Source: Poecilobothrus nobilitatus
Taxonomy: Eukaryota > Arthropoda > Insecta > Diptera > Dolichopodidae
Length of the DNA stretch: 64,000 bases
Direction of reading: 5' to 3'
Assembly (NCBI GenBank): GCA_947095535.1
Contig: OX352774.1
Span: 33,124,496-33,188,495 of the forward strand
Part shown: in pieces, positions 46,401 through 58,499 of the stretch
Layout of the letters: each line of letters opens with the position of its first letter
Numbering within the stretch: position 1 is the stretch's first letter
Notes under the pieces: model-generated
Told to the model about the DNA's origin: nothing
Databases searched by the model: none
Seen by the model: the letters and a program-made list of their open reading frames with translations, nothing else
Program-made: the position numbers and the translations under genes

Positions 46401-47649
46401 GCATTGCATGGCTATGACGTAGTTTAAAAAACAAAAAAAAAAAAAAAAATGAAAAAAACTAAAACAAAAATTTATTAAACGACCTTGAAGAAATGGTGGC
46501 GCTCACAGCGCTATCTAGTATTTATATTTTTTATTTTCTATAATGCTTTTCAATATGCTTTTCTATACAAATCTATTTTGTTATTATTATTTTGTTTTTT
46601 TTTTTTTTAATGGGTTTTTTGTTTTTTTTTTCCCTTGTAATTTTTATTTTTGAAAGGTGTGCATTTTTTTAAATGTGACTCAAAATTTGATTTCTTTTTT
46701 TTCTTTTTTTTTGGTTTTATTCAGTTTTTGGAATTATTCTAAAAGATAAAACTCGAAAATAATTGGCATAAAATTATTTTAGATAAAAATTAATTAAAAA
46801 TTTATTTAATAAAAATAATTTAAAAAATATATTTGAAGCCAAACAACGGCTACATCTCTTTGAATCTTTAAGACTAGTTTTTTTAATATTGTTGATTTTC
46901 GATCTGTTATTACTGTTTAGATTTTCGTTTAGTAGAGGTGATTAATTCAAATTTTATTTGTTTTATCTATTATTCAAATCTTTAAATCGGATATCTACTA
47001 TAAAGGTACAAAATGAATTAGATTTTTATTTTGCCTTCATTACAGTAAGACTGCAATAAAAAAGTTGTCATTAAATCTAGACGACAGAAGAATTGTTTTT
47101 TATTTTAAAAATAAAACAGAAAAAAAATAATGATTAAATCACACAGTTTAAATTTAAATTGTAATATTAAACGTAATAACATTTTAATTAATCGGAAAAT
47201 TTTTACATAATGTACGGTTTTACATTAGCTTTTTTCTTTTTTTTGTAAATGTAACCTCAATCAACGTATAAAAATGAAATTCAAGTTATTTCAATTGTTG
47301 CATTTAACAAAAAAAAAAATTGTATGTATTGCAGTTTTTATTACATGAATTAAAATATTTTGTAATTTAAGCTAAAAAAGTGCCAGAAGCGAAAAATGTA
47401 ATCTTATTTTATTTAGTTATAAATTGTGAATAATTAATAATAACCCATACCAAATAATACATACAAATGCATATAAACCCCATCTATGTTTAAAAAAAAT
47501 ACACTACGAATGACTTAAAGAAGAGTTGACGAAGGCAATTATAGGATAGACAATATATTGGGCAATTTAAATATATTTGAAGATTAGAATTATACTCGTA
47601 AAAAGAAAAACAAAAAAATTGGTGTGAAAAAATTGAGAAAAATCAAATC
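43436..47649. other. About 4.2 kb of non-coding AT-rich DNA
   Basis: Poly(A)/poly(T) and TATG-type tracts, including the perfect 26-bp palindrome ATGTACATATATATATGTAC-centred at 45856-45881. A short GC-rich motif with CTCF-like half sites lies at 46493-46517. No exon or repeat family was recognised. Confidence 0.5.
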
Positions 47650-48345
47650 CCACTTTCGTCAATTATAAGGTAACCCTATATTATTAAAAAAAGTTATTAC
47701 CAAAAACAAAAGCATATAATGTTGTAGCTTTAATTTTTCTATGTTACTTCAAAAAAATTTGGGCAGGTACTCAAGTTACAGGTGTTTAAAAATAGAGAAT
47801 TTTCAATTTTTCACCCCTTACGACTCCTAAACGGGGGGCTACAGAAAAATATTTCCTGAAATAACTCATACTTATTTCCAAAGATTTAACTCCTCTCAAA
47901 ACTGCAAGCTTCTAAGTTTAACCGTTTGAAAGATAGAAGGGATCCAAATGTTTGCAAAAATTGAGTTTCACATAACGGTATATTAAAATACCGCATGGCA
48001 AAGTCACATATTTATTTAATATATTTTCTAAAGCTTATAAAACCAGCTATCGTTTGACATTTCCAAATTAAAAATATACCTTATAGAACCTGTGTTATAA
48101 CAATTTAAAGATAGGGCTTTTCCGAATTTTGTAGGACTATAGCTCCGTAACCGTTGGGGCTACAAAAAAACGTTGTTTCACAAAATTAGTTTTTTGGCGA
48201 TGCCTATACCTAATTAAAATTTCATTGCTTTATTTCAAACGGGATAGAAGTTTTGTAAACATACAGACGGACGGGTGGACGGATAAACGGACAGAGTGAA
48301 ACTAATAAGCACATTTTTTCAACATTTTTTGAAAATGTGCTAAAG
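47650..48345 (+). mobile_element. Helentron-like non-autonomous element, copy D (5'-truncated)
   Basis: One internal unit (GTACTCAAGTTACAGGTGTT, TCCTAAACGGGGGGCTAC), then the common tail ATAGAAGTTTTGTAAACATA, an impure microsatellite, CAGAGTGAAACTAATA and the terminal hairpin AGCACATTTT (48308-48317) / AAAATGTGCT (48332-48341). The 5' AACCAACGG end is absent. Confidence 0.65.
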
Positions 48346-48757
48346 AGATGAATATTTTAAAATATGTCAAAAATTATCATTAATCAGAAAATCTATTAAA
48401 AGGTCTAGTCTAGATGTACTTGTAATTTTCTTTTAAATATTTTATAAAATCACATCAAAAAATTATTTTGCGATCATTTTATTGAGAGAAAAAACGTAAG
48501 TTTAATTTTTTTTTTGAAACTCTTGATCATATGATAAATTGGAACCCACATCATTAAATAAATAAGATATCACAAAATAGATATAGTAGTTCCAAATAAT
48601 AGATGGTGTATAAACTGCCGAAAAGTATTTATAGTCTTGTACAACAAGACTTGGTTAAATAATTAATGACTTAATGAAATTCTTAATAAATTAAATTGAA
48701 GCTTAGTTTTGAATTTAAATAAAATTAAATGTTACGGATGTGTTACACTCTTTAAAT
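48346..48757. other. Non-coding DNA
   Basis: No gene or repeat was recognised. Confidence 0.5.
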
Positions 48758-48766
48758 GGGCGAATT

Positions 48767-48951
48767 TTTTTTTTTAGTGCATTTCCCTGCCACATAAATG
48801 TAACAAGGAAATTCCACATCCTTTCCTTTTCAGGCGTGGCTGTGCATGTCGTAAGGGAGAATTACTCTTACAACATGTGTGGGATTCGAACCCACACTCC
48901 CTTGGTGTTGGTATTTTATACGCTGTTACCCACTAGGCCACCGAGGCTCAG
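48767..48951 (-). mobile_element. tRNA-derived SINE, full-length copy S10 with target-site duplication
   Basis: Minus-strand copy with poly(T) complement at its left edge, CTGCCACATAAATGTAACAA, CAGGCGTGGCTGT, CGTAAGGGAGAATTACTCTT, an intact B-box complement GGGATTCGAACCC, and head CCCACTAGGCCACCGAGGC. GGGCGAATT occurs at 48758-48766 and 48952-48960, a 9-bp target-site duplication. Confidence 0.9.
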
Positions 48952-48960
48952 GGGCGAATT

Positions 48961-50630
48961 ATTATGGAAACCAAATTTTTAAATCAATAATCTTACATTA
49001 TAACGAAATCAATGTAAAATAGGTAAAAATTATTTAAAATATCGAAAAATACTTTTTTACAAATTTAAATTCACCTAACATTCCTATCATATAAACAGTA
49101 GATTTATATCAAAGGTCCCAACCTAAAGTTTGGTTTAAAAAGTGGGTGATTTTGGTTTATTAAAGACCAACCCAATCTGGAAGAAACACATGCATTTCTT
49201 CTAAGTGACTTTTAAAGTTTTTCATCGATCATCGTAAAAAAAAAAAAAAATTCACCACAATTTTTACAAATAGTAAGAATCTTATCAAATTATTAATTCA
49301 AAACTGAATAATTAAGTACTTAGACCGTTTCTGAACCTATGGCAATTCGCACTAATAATTAGCTAAATCCACTTAATTAATTTCGAAAAACTCCGATGTT
49401 TGAAATATTTTTTCATATGATTTTCCCTACCTTCTAGAACTTCCAGTATTAAAATTTTAAGCATTTTTTTCTGTTTCTTCACATTATTTTTTTTTCTTTT
49501 GTAATTTAAACCTTTGTACATTATTGATGAGCTATCATCACTTTTATCTATATAACTCCGGTCCACTCAGCAAAAGTTCAAATATGTAAATTTTTAATGG
49601 AAGTAATTAGCCGCCATTCGGTTTATAAATATTTTATTATTTTCTACTCCACAATTATAATTTTAACACTTATTAATTATAAGATATATTTAAATAGATT
49701 GCAATTGCAAAATAAATTCGATCTTGTGCAAAGTGTGCCATAAATAAAATGTAGCATTAAATAAAGCAAAAAAAAAGCAATAATAAAAAAAAATAAAATT
49801 GCTATAAAAACAGTAGGCGTACTTTCAAATATTTCAGGAAAGTGAGCTCTATTCACCTGGGTAGCACACCTCATTCTTTATAAAAGTGTAAATATGTATG
49901 TATATGTATGTAGATGTACATATATTATATTAGTTTAAGGTTAATTTTAATTTAATGAGAGAATTATAAATTATATCACAATTTTTTTCTCCTCATAGCA
50001 AAACTGTGCTCGTTTTTGAGTCATAAAACTTGTATTATCAAATATTAACTTAATAAATTTAATTATTGTTATAATTTTAATTATGTGTATGGTATTGTTT
50101 TGTTTTTGTTTTTTATTTTACTATAGACTTAATTTATGATAATTGTTCATTATCATGAACTAAACTTTAAATAAAATTTTAAAAATAAAATTTATTTGTG
50201 AATTAAATTTCAAATGAAGCGTTTAATTAACTATATAAAATTTAACAACGCGCAAAACAACATTTTCAACGAGTATATAATTTCATTCTTTAATATAAAG
50301 TAATTATAATTATGTGAAAAATCTTGTAAGTTTCATCTGTAGATAACATAGATAACACCGAATAGCATAATCGATTCGAAATATTCGAAAAAAAAAAAAA
50401 AATAGTGTGGCCAGACATATTTCATAACTTTAATGCTTAATTTATAATATACGCCCTGTTCGCTCTAGTTTTCTTTCGTAGTCATCTGTCAAAGTATAGT
50501 ATGAATTATTAATTAATTAAAGTGTATGAAAATATTTACAATCAACCCAGTTGTGGGTAAAGTTGCTAAAATTTTATAAATATGTTTAAGTATTAATTAA
50601 TTAAATAGTATTAAAATAAAAAGAAGCTAG
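48961..50630. other. Non-coding AT-rich DNA
   Basis: No gene was recognised. The interval 50340-50480 holds an ATCGATT word and AGTGTGGCCAGAC, which loosely resemble fly promoter motifs. No transcript start or downstream exon is evident. Confidence 0.5.
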
Positions 50631-51115
50631 TTTTTTTTTCTAAGAGAGGTGGGAATCTTCAAAAGACACCAAGAATTTCCCCTTGGTAGTATCAGATTCG
50701 TACTGACTAAACCCACCCTTCCTTTAGCCAATATAATGGGATAAAACACTTACCTGTTAACGCAGTATAATGGCTAGGGAATAGAGATAGGAAAGGATAG
50801 GACAATAGAATGTGGAAACATTGGATTGAGAGTGGGGATTGTAAGGAAACAATGAATACGCCTATTATTATTACTATTTTGCTAACAGTGACAATAGCCG
50901 TTACAACAGTTACAACATGCAGTAGTATATAACAGCTTCCTGCATGAAGTAACTATTGAAGGCAACTACCACTGTCACTGTAGCTGCTATTATTATTGGT
51001 ATTAGTATATTAGTATTACTTCTTAATATTATTATTATTATTTATTACAGAGTAAGGGCCATCAGTGAATTACAACGTGCAGTAGTATATAATACCTTCC
51101 TGGGTGATATAACCA
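50631..51115 (-). mobile_element. A-tailed repeat family G, longest copy 5
   Basis: Minus-strand copy, T-run (50631-50639) at its 3' side, then CTAAGAGAGGTGGGAATCTT, CACCAAGAATTTCCCCTTGG, ACTGACTAAACCCACCCTTC and GTTAACGCAGTATAATGG. Its 5' half has two copies of GTGCAGTAGTATATAA-like or ATGCAGTAGTATATAA-like words (50918-50933 and 51077-51092) and ATT/TAT trinucleotide tracts. It shows the family reaching roughly 480 bp. No coding frame. Confidence 0.6.
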
Positions 51116-51632
51116 AAGATAAATTTGTTTTAATAGATAAGTGTAATTCAATATATATATATATTTCGTTTTTTGCAATAGTTAAAAATAATTTCCAATG
51201 CTTATCTAACTTAAAATATTTAAGAACCAAATTATTGAAGTAAATATTAAAATTAAAATAGAGAAAAAGACTCAAATTTCATTGCGAACATTCTTTTGCA
51301 GGCTGCGTGAAGACTGTGTATAAAAAGGATGGCACATGGAAAAATGTTTTATATTTTTAATATTTTTAACATTTAAAACTATTGTTTAATTATAAATACC
51401 AATTCATACCCAATGTTTGCACTTGAATTAAGTGCTATAATACACTATTATGTAAAAATGTCATATTTTTTTATTGAATTTTCACTTTTGCTCATTTACT
51501 TTTATTTTTACCCTTTACTATAATAGTCAATTTTGATTACACAAAGTACCTACCACCATAATATTTAGAAACAATACATAACTACAGAAGTTCGAATCTT
51601 CATACTTTTAAATTCGTATTTTTTAATATAAT
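51116..51632. other. Non-coding DNA
   Basis: No gene or repeat was recognised. Confidence 0.5.
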
Positions 51633-52060
51633 TTAGATTTCCCATATGCTGAAGTCCTTGCAGACCGTGAATATTTCTATGACGTCAACGTTGGTTATTG
51701 CATTCAATGTGTTGATGTTTGGACGTCTTTGATATATTCTGCACTCTTTGAATATGTGCTTTGTCGAGATGCTTTCGTTACAGAATTTGCAATTTTCTTG
51801 TACGTGTCCATTGTACCAATGTATTGTGTATACACCAGGGTTACCTCCAATTGGATTCTCATGATTTTGATTTAAGTCCATCAGTCCTTCGCGGCATTCA
51901 TCTGTTTGAGAATTATTTTATTGGTCTCGGGTTGGGCCTCCTTCATCAGGGCTCTTGTGTTTACCCATTTTCACAATGAAGTTCATGGTGTTGACGATTT
52001 GTCGTTTCCTTTGTGTGTATAATGTGCTAGTGTTCTCATCTAAACATCAGAACCATCCAA
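51633..52060 (-). pseudogene. LINE ORF2 C-terminal fragment with zinc-knuckle-like motif
   Basis: An open frame on the minus strand (51881 down to 51633) ends with CKFCNESISTKHIFKECRIY, matching the Cys-Cys-His-Cys motif downstream of the RNase H or reverse transcriptase region in several non-LTR retrotransposon clades, and then INTLNAITNVDVIEIF and a stop. Upstream sequence (52060-51881) continues the similarity in broken form. No reverse transcriptase core is present. The last 80 codons are uninterrupted, so this copy may be younger than the other LINE scraps here. Confidence 0.55.
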
Positions 52061-52343
52061 AACACAACAACAAATGAAACATAAGAATGAGGTGTGAGTC
52101 TTAAAAATTAATATTCTACATTAAACCAAAACAAAGTTAGACAGCAAAGAACAAGTACACAGCAGCAATAAAGAAATATCAAAATGAATAGCGAGTCTGG
52201 GTCACTCTTTTACTTTACTCGGAATTACTGAATTAATTAGTAATGGAGTCGTGGTGGATGGCGAAATCAATATTTTGTAATCAAATTACAAATTTTAATT
52301 TGCCGTTATATAAAAATACACCGTGTATCTGCTGGAAAATCTC

Positions 52344-52710
52344 AGTCATAACCTCGAAATTTCGAGAGAAAATTTACAATTAAGAATTAGCATAGATTAT
52401 CACAGAAAATATTTTTGTATTAACCCCTGTTTAGGAGTTATTAGCCTGAGGCATCAAAATTTTAAAATATCATACTTTTAAATATCTGTAACCTAAACAA
52501 CTCTTCAAATTTGTTATGTTTCTTTTAAAATGAAGAAAATATTTAATGATTTTTTACAATATTTTCTTATACATAAAAAATTTCGCAAAAAAAATTATAG
52601 ATTCTCATGTAAAAGAAGTCGTAATTCTAGAATGCCTTTTTATTGTCTTCCTGAATATATGCTTTTTTAAAAAGCGTTGACATACTGTCATGTTCAATAA
52701 AAATTTGTTG
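52344..52710 (-). mobile_element. Helentron-like non-autonomous element, 5' fragment E
   Basis: Read on the plus strand it holds CATAACCTCGAAATTTCGAG, AATTAAGAATTAGCATAGAT, CCCTGTTTAGGAGTTATTAG and TATCTGTAACCTAAACA, in the same order and orientation as copy A at 5.43-5.63 kb. It ends AAAAAGCGTTGACATACTGT, like the AACCGTTGGTTGACATTCTG boundary of copy A. The microsatellite and hairpin end are missing. Confidence 0.5.
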
Positions 52711-53690
52711 AAAATTTTGTGTTAATAATTTAAATTTATTCAATAATTACAAGTTTTTAACTACAAAATACCATAAATCTTACCACACAATTACCGTTAT
52801 GGAATAAAATATATATATATTCAATTTAATACATTGTTTCATTTATCATTAGGTATATCAAATAGAGTATATAATCGGAACTTTATAAAATAAACAAAAT
52901 AATCAGTATCTATAGTCTATAGACTCTATACTGATGGTGCTCATATATAAAATCTGTTTAATAATCCGTATTTCAACATAAGTACATACATACATATATT
53001 ATGTATAATTATAATATCATTGAAAAAATAATTACATGTTTATACACATATTTTATATATGTACATATAATTATTTGATTGACAATTGAAAAAATATATA
53101 ATTAAATATATAAAAAGAAAAAAAAAAAACTAAATGAAAATAATATAAATAAAATTAAAAAATTCCAATTGAAATAAATGACGACTACCGCCACTTCAAA
53201 TTAAAGAAAAAAAAATCGAAAAACTGGTTTCTTGTAAAAAAAAAAATTAAGAAAAATCGAAACGCAACTTTAATATCTATCTACCTATAGCTATATAATA
53301 ATAGCGATTTCTTTTATAAATGATTATTTATACTATATATAAACTACTGATCTACAGGAGCTTATGTGTAATTATATACATATATATTTTATTAATATTA
53401 AATATATGTACCCAGTAAAAAATACATGTAATTTGAATAATTGATTTATTGTGTGGCATTTTTTTTTCTTTCTGTTATACAAATACAAATACATATACAT
53501 ACATAGTGCAAGATAAAGTATTGAAATCGAAAGAAAAAATTGATCTTAAAATTGAAAAAATAGATAAAAATGAAATAAAACCACCTCGCTCTATGAAATA
53601 AAACTTCCTTCATATAACAAATAAGAAGGAAGAATTTATGCGTTGCGCCGACTTATATTATCAACAATACACTTGCGAACTAGGTTTGAG
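52711..53690. other. Non-coding AT-rich DNA
   Basis: TATATA and ACATAC motifs. No gene or repeat family was recognised. Confidence 0.55.
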
Positions 53691-53775
53691 CGAACTCAAA
53701 TGTTAAAACGATTTAAATGTTGAAATGACTCAAATGTTAAGACGACTTAAGAATTGAGACGACTCACATGTGGAG
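53691..53775 (+). repeat. 17-bp minisatellite, five units
   Basis: Units such as CGACTCAAATGTTGAGA begin at 53691 (18 bp), 53709, 53726, 53743 and 53760. Each carries an ACT(C/T)AAATGTT core with substitutions. No second locus was seen in this window. Confidence 0.8.
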
Positions 53776-54879
53776 TGCAAGTTTATCGTTAATAGTATGA
53801 ACAGATTTAGGATCGGAGATAAGTTGAGTGGAAATTTGAGCTTTTAATTATAACCTGAGATTATTTTATAACACCTTTACTCATGCTTATCTTTGTTTTA
53901 TTATTATTTATACATATAATCTGCTCGTATTTGTTTCTTCTACGAAATCAATTGTGTTTTCGAACTTAAAATAGATTTTTGTCTTTATAGACTTTCTTAA
54001 TACTACGAGGAGTATATGGCTTAAATTTAAAACAAATTCAAAAATCGAAATTGCCACTTTTTTAACTTGGAATTTTCGCAGAATTTAATTAGGTATACAC
54101 TATACATAATTAATTAAATAAGGGATATTAAGTGTCACGAAGTGTAGACTAAAATATACTCACTATAACTTTCATTTGTCCTTCATCTTGACATATATCA
54201 TCAGTACATACACGAAAAAGTCAAGGGAATTTTTCTTTCTGCTTTTTAATTTTTTTTTTATCTAATTTTGCACGTGTTATATTATAATTTACATTTCAAT
54301 AAGATTAAAGTTTAATTTCGATTTTTTCTATTTATTTTTTATTAAAAATTTTTATTTCTGTAATTAAAGATTTTTTTAATTTATATTAAAATCACGAAAT
54401 AAATTTTATTATCTATTTTTTTTTTTAATTTGAGATAATTTTTTTTTTTTTGCAAAAAACTGATAAGATATTTTTTCTTTCAAATAAAACTTGATTTAAT
54501 ATTTTAATATTCGAAAACTATATTGAAATTGAAAATAATACCAGTTAATAGATAAAATGTGGGTGCCATAAAAAACCAAAAAAAAAAAAAAAGAATGGTT
54601 TAAACTTTAAAGAATACTTGAAATAAATTATAGATAAAAGAGCAGCTTAATACGAAATATAAAACATACTTAATAATAATTATTACAATAAACATATAGA
54701 CTTGAAATCAGATTTGGGAATAATAATACCTACCATATAATAATGAAAACTGGTGTTGTAATGTTGGAAAGTTTAATTAAAGTTTAAATTATAAATTGGT
54801 AGAATTTAAAACTTTAAAAAAATTCTAGGGGACCGTTTATTATTTTATTCAATTTACGAGAAAACTTTATCAAATAAGA
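53776..54879. other. Non-coding AT-rich DNA
   Basis: No gene or repeat was recognised. Confidence 0.55.
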
Positions 54880-55500
54880 ACGAACAATAAAGTAACCCTC
54901 TACTGGATACCAAAGCAACTAAAAATAGAGAAAAATGAAGGTGAAGATAGACTTGCAAAAGATTGAGCTGTTACCCATTTTACAGGTCACGAAAATTTTT
55001 ATAGGTCGCATAGGTAAACAAACACAAAATAAGAGAAGAACCAAAAATTAAAGAGAAAAACTGTAGGATCAAATTATATACAGTGAAAAATTCGGGCTGA
55101 GATAATTTAAATAGTTTCTCGGGAAATAGAAGAAAAAATTATAGGATCTACTAAAAGCAAATTAATAATTCTACCAGGCTTCCTGTCGAAACACTCCCCC
55201 GACTAAAGGCACACTTAAAGAAAATTGTAATATAAAAAGACGGTACATGCATATTGTGGCAAGAAAAAGAAGAATTTCTGAGACAAATACTCAAAAACTT
55301 CAGAGCTTTACTCCAAGCAAGATATGTACACCTGGAAATCTACTGAAAAATTAAATTTCAGCAATAAAGCCTTTACAGATCTTAAAGGTAATAAGTCTGG
55401 CAGAAGTAATATAAGTGGAGACAATAGATGAAGAAATAGGAGAATTACAGTAGATCTGTATTAAAAGGTCGTTGGGTTTACTTACACCTTCTTAAAGCAA
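54880..55500 (+). pseudogene. LINE RNase H and C-terminal tail, degenerate
   Basis: TLYWIPKQLKIEKNEGEDRL with a following AKD matches the end of an RNase H domain (family pattern W(V/I)PGHxGIxGNExADxLAK). Broken frames continue with RLPVETLPRLKAHL, then CILWQEKEEFLRQILKN and LLQARYVHLEIY, like the C-terminal region of R1/Jockey/LOA-type non-LTR elements. Stops occur throughout. The second Asp-containing motif of RNase H is kept (E-D-R-L-A), but the domain is truncated. Confidence 0.6.
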
Positions 55501-56172
55501 TTTAATTTAATCTAATCAAATAATTCAAATATTTTCTTACTTAAAAAAAAAAAGCATTCAAATTCAAAAGGTTTAATATAACGAAAAAAAAAAATAGTGG
55601 GAAATATTTTGTTGAGTTAATTTCAATTGTACTCAACAAAGCCTTATGACTAGCGAATACAATCTAATACAAAGCGTTGTTACTATAATTTAAAAAAAAA
55701 CGACAGAAATTGAATGACCAGATACTATGTCCATTATGAATACAAAACTCTGTGCAGGAGAAAATAAAAAAAAACTTTTTTTCCTAATATAAAGGGGCAG
55801 AAAAGTAATAGTAGACCAAGTAAAATATTGAAACTGGATAACTATACAATATGGTAAAAAGATAATTATAAAATATGGTTAAAAGTTTAGAAAGAATGAT
55901 TGAAAGTTTTTTAAAAGATTTAAAAATTCACATTCACCAGAAGTAATCGTCAAAAAGAAAAACAATTTTTGGGACTATGATTAGTTTCACATACATATAT
56001 TACGATTACGCTGTTATGTTATGCTAATTGTTAATTTTATTTTAAAGGAGATCGATGTATGAAACGAACGAAACGATCTTTAAAAACGAATAGATTCAGA
56101 TTTTTTGAAAGAAATAAAAATTTAATTGATTCACTTGATGAAATATCAATAGTATTAATTTGAAATGATATT
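55501..56172. other. Non-coding DNA
   Basis: No gene or repeat family was recognised. Confidence 0.5.
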
Positions 56173-56370
56173 TTTTTTTTTTTGAATGCATTTCTCTGTC
56201 CCATAATTGTGGACAGGAAATTACACAGCCTCTCCTGATTAGGCGTGGCTGTAAGTATCGTAAGGAGGAATAACTCTTACGACGTGTGTGGGATTCAAAC
56301 TCCACTCCCTCTGTGTTTACAACGTATTTTATACGCTCTTATACCCACTAGGTCACTGAGACCCCATTTT
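56173..56370 (-). mobile_element. tRNA-derived SINE, full-length copy S11 with target-site duplication
   Basis: Minus-strand copy: poly(T), GAATGCATTTCTCTG, TGGACAGGAAATTACACAGC, GGCGTGGCTGTAAGTATCGT, the hairpin CGTAAGGAGGAATAACTCTTACG, GTGGGATTCAAACTCC (B-box with changes) and a head ending CTGAGACCCC. AAATGATATT is repeated at 56163-56172 and 56371-56380. Confidence 0.9.
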
Positions 56371-56380
56371 AAATGATATT

Positions 56381-58055
56381 AAATTACAATATGTAAATTG
56401 ATTTCCAAACGAAGATGTTCAGCAGTACAATGAAGTGTTAAAAAAGAGTCTCCCACATCAAAAGGACCGTGTAATAAGGGTGAAATTCTCCATTTTCCAA
56501 GCAAAGAGTTTAATAATTACAAAAAATAGAATTTTAATACCTACAACATAATAATATAATAATACCTAAGCAAAGTTAGCATATTATGTATATTATAATG
56601 AAATACAATATAAAACTTTTAAAATAATTGTATTGTTTTTTTCTAGAATTGAAAATAAGATATAATTAACAGATTAGTACCTTAATCATATTTATAAAGT
56701 CGTCATTAAATTTTTTCAACCAAAAATAAATTTTTAAAATTGCCCTATGACAAATCAAAAAAATAAATTAAAATTTGTTTGTAAATATTTTACAATGAAT
56801 CATTTTCTAAATTTTTTCTTTTCATTCTCATTATAATTTTCTTCTATTAGTGTAAACTTATTTGTAAACAAAAACACGTCACTGTATGATAATACTGTCC
56901 ACTGTAATACACTATTTAAATTTTTTATTTTATTTTTTTTTCTTAAAAAATTACATCTAAATGGCCCAAAAAGAAAAATAACTATAAATATAAAATTATA
57001 TATAATAAAATGAAAACTATAGAATGTAAATATTAGAAAATACTAGAAAAACAAAATTAAAACGAAATACAGATGATTCATTCATTTTCTTTTAATATTT
57101 ATTACGATTATCCTTTAAGGCAATCATCATCATCAAAAAATACATACATATATATAATATTTACATACCTAGTTAAATATATATTCATTCATCCTTTATT
57201 TTTCTATTGACTTCTAATAAAATATATGTATATATGTATATATAAAAATAAAAAATAAAATAAAAATGTTTCTAGACACATAATCAATTCCGGCAACTAT
57301 TTTGTTAACATTCAGAGAAATTCTAAGGAAAAGAAATTGTATATGTCTTAATCATATGACATTTAATAATGAATTTTACTGTTAGACAATTTTAATATGA
57401 ATCAACTTTAACATTTTATCAAACACATGTATGGTATTATTATTATTGCGTCTAACTGTAATTTTTGTTTTTATTTGTTTTTGGAAAATTCTAAGAATTT
57501 TTCAGAATTTCAAAAAAAAATTTATTGCGATGCTTTATTTTGTCATATACTATACCAGTACAGACTATTTGAAATACAGAAAAAAATATGAAAGTATGTA
57601 CATAAATAGTATATCATTTTTCTGATTCATTCATTCTCAATATTGATTGATTCAATCATTGATTGTACGTAGGTAGTTGTTTTTATTTATGAATGGAAAT
57701 GATTCAATTATAAAATTGAAAATGTTTAATATTGAAATATGTATGAATTATCTTCTATAATTATTTAGTAATCTAGTATTATTGTAATTTATTTTTGGGC
57801 CATATGTAGCGGTTACTTTGAAATTTGTAATAGTAATAAATATTTAGTAAAATCTGCGCTTAAAATAATAAGGGATCAAATTAAACTTCATATTTGATTA
57901 TGATTATACCCACACGAATGTAGTTTTAGATATGGAGAAAACCTATGTATTTATGCTAATTGTTCGTATACAATACGACATATGTATATAATAAAATGAA
58001 TTGAATTTTGAGTCAATAAAGCTATGAATGTCCATCCTTTTGTCAGCATAATAAC
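56381..58055. other. Non-coding AT-rich DNA
   Basis: No gene or repeat family was recognised. Confidence 0.55.
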
Positions 58056-58308
58056 AGGTTTGGATAATTATCAATAATCACTTAATTAAAAACAATCCCA
58101 CTTGAAATTTAATATTTCCGCATCTTATTTTCTTATCCTTTTCTATCCCTATTTGCTAGTTAATATATTGCGTTAGCAGGTATAGGGGTTTCATCCTATC
58201 CCATATTGGTTAAAAGGGAAGGTGGGTTTAGTCAGTATCAATTTGACACTACCAAGGGGGAATTCTTGGTGTTTTTGGATAATTCCCACCTGATTTAGAA
58301 AAAAAAAA
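58056..58308 (+). mobile_element. A-tailed repeat family G, copy 6
   Basis: ATATTGCGTTAGCAGGTATA, TTCATCCTATCCCATATTGG, GGTGGGTTTAGTCAGTATCA, GACACTACCAAGGGGGAATT and CTTGGTGTTTTTGGATAATT, ending CCCACCTGATTTAG plus an A run (58297-58308). It is the clearest copy of the family's 3' half. Confidence 0.65.
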
Positions 58309-58499
58309 TTCAGCTAGATATCTGAAATTGTTTAAAACGCATGAACAAATTTTGTAATAATAACTTCTATTAGTTTTTAAAACGGCGTCAACAATCAAGA
58401 AAATTAACATGAATGGAAACTGTTAATTTTATAGGGTTTTATAGCTTTACCGACTTTGTTTAATAAAATACATAATTTAATATTAAAGTAGTTGTTTTG
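58309..58499. other. Non-coding DNA
   Basis: Nothing was recognised. Confidence 0.45.

Noticed and set aside
48740..48982. 80-codon open frame over SINE copy S10
   Set aside because: The SINE itself is read as protein. The same pseudo-peptide (FYTLLPTRPP) appears on the SINE copy at 39.2-39.4 kb, confirming a repeat artefact.
50748..50760. Minus-strand AACAGGTAAGTG as a recursive splice site or donor
   Set aside because: It sits inside repeat family G copy 5 and lacks a polypyrimidine tract. The corresponding position in other copies is not a splice motif.
55620..56000. Possible further LINE sequence downstream of the RNase H fragment
   Set aside because: No motif beyond Lys/Asn-rich low-complexity peptides.
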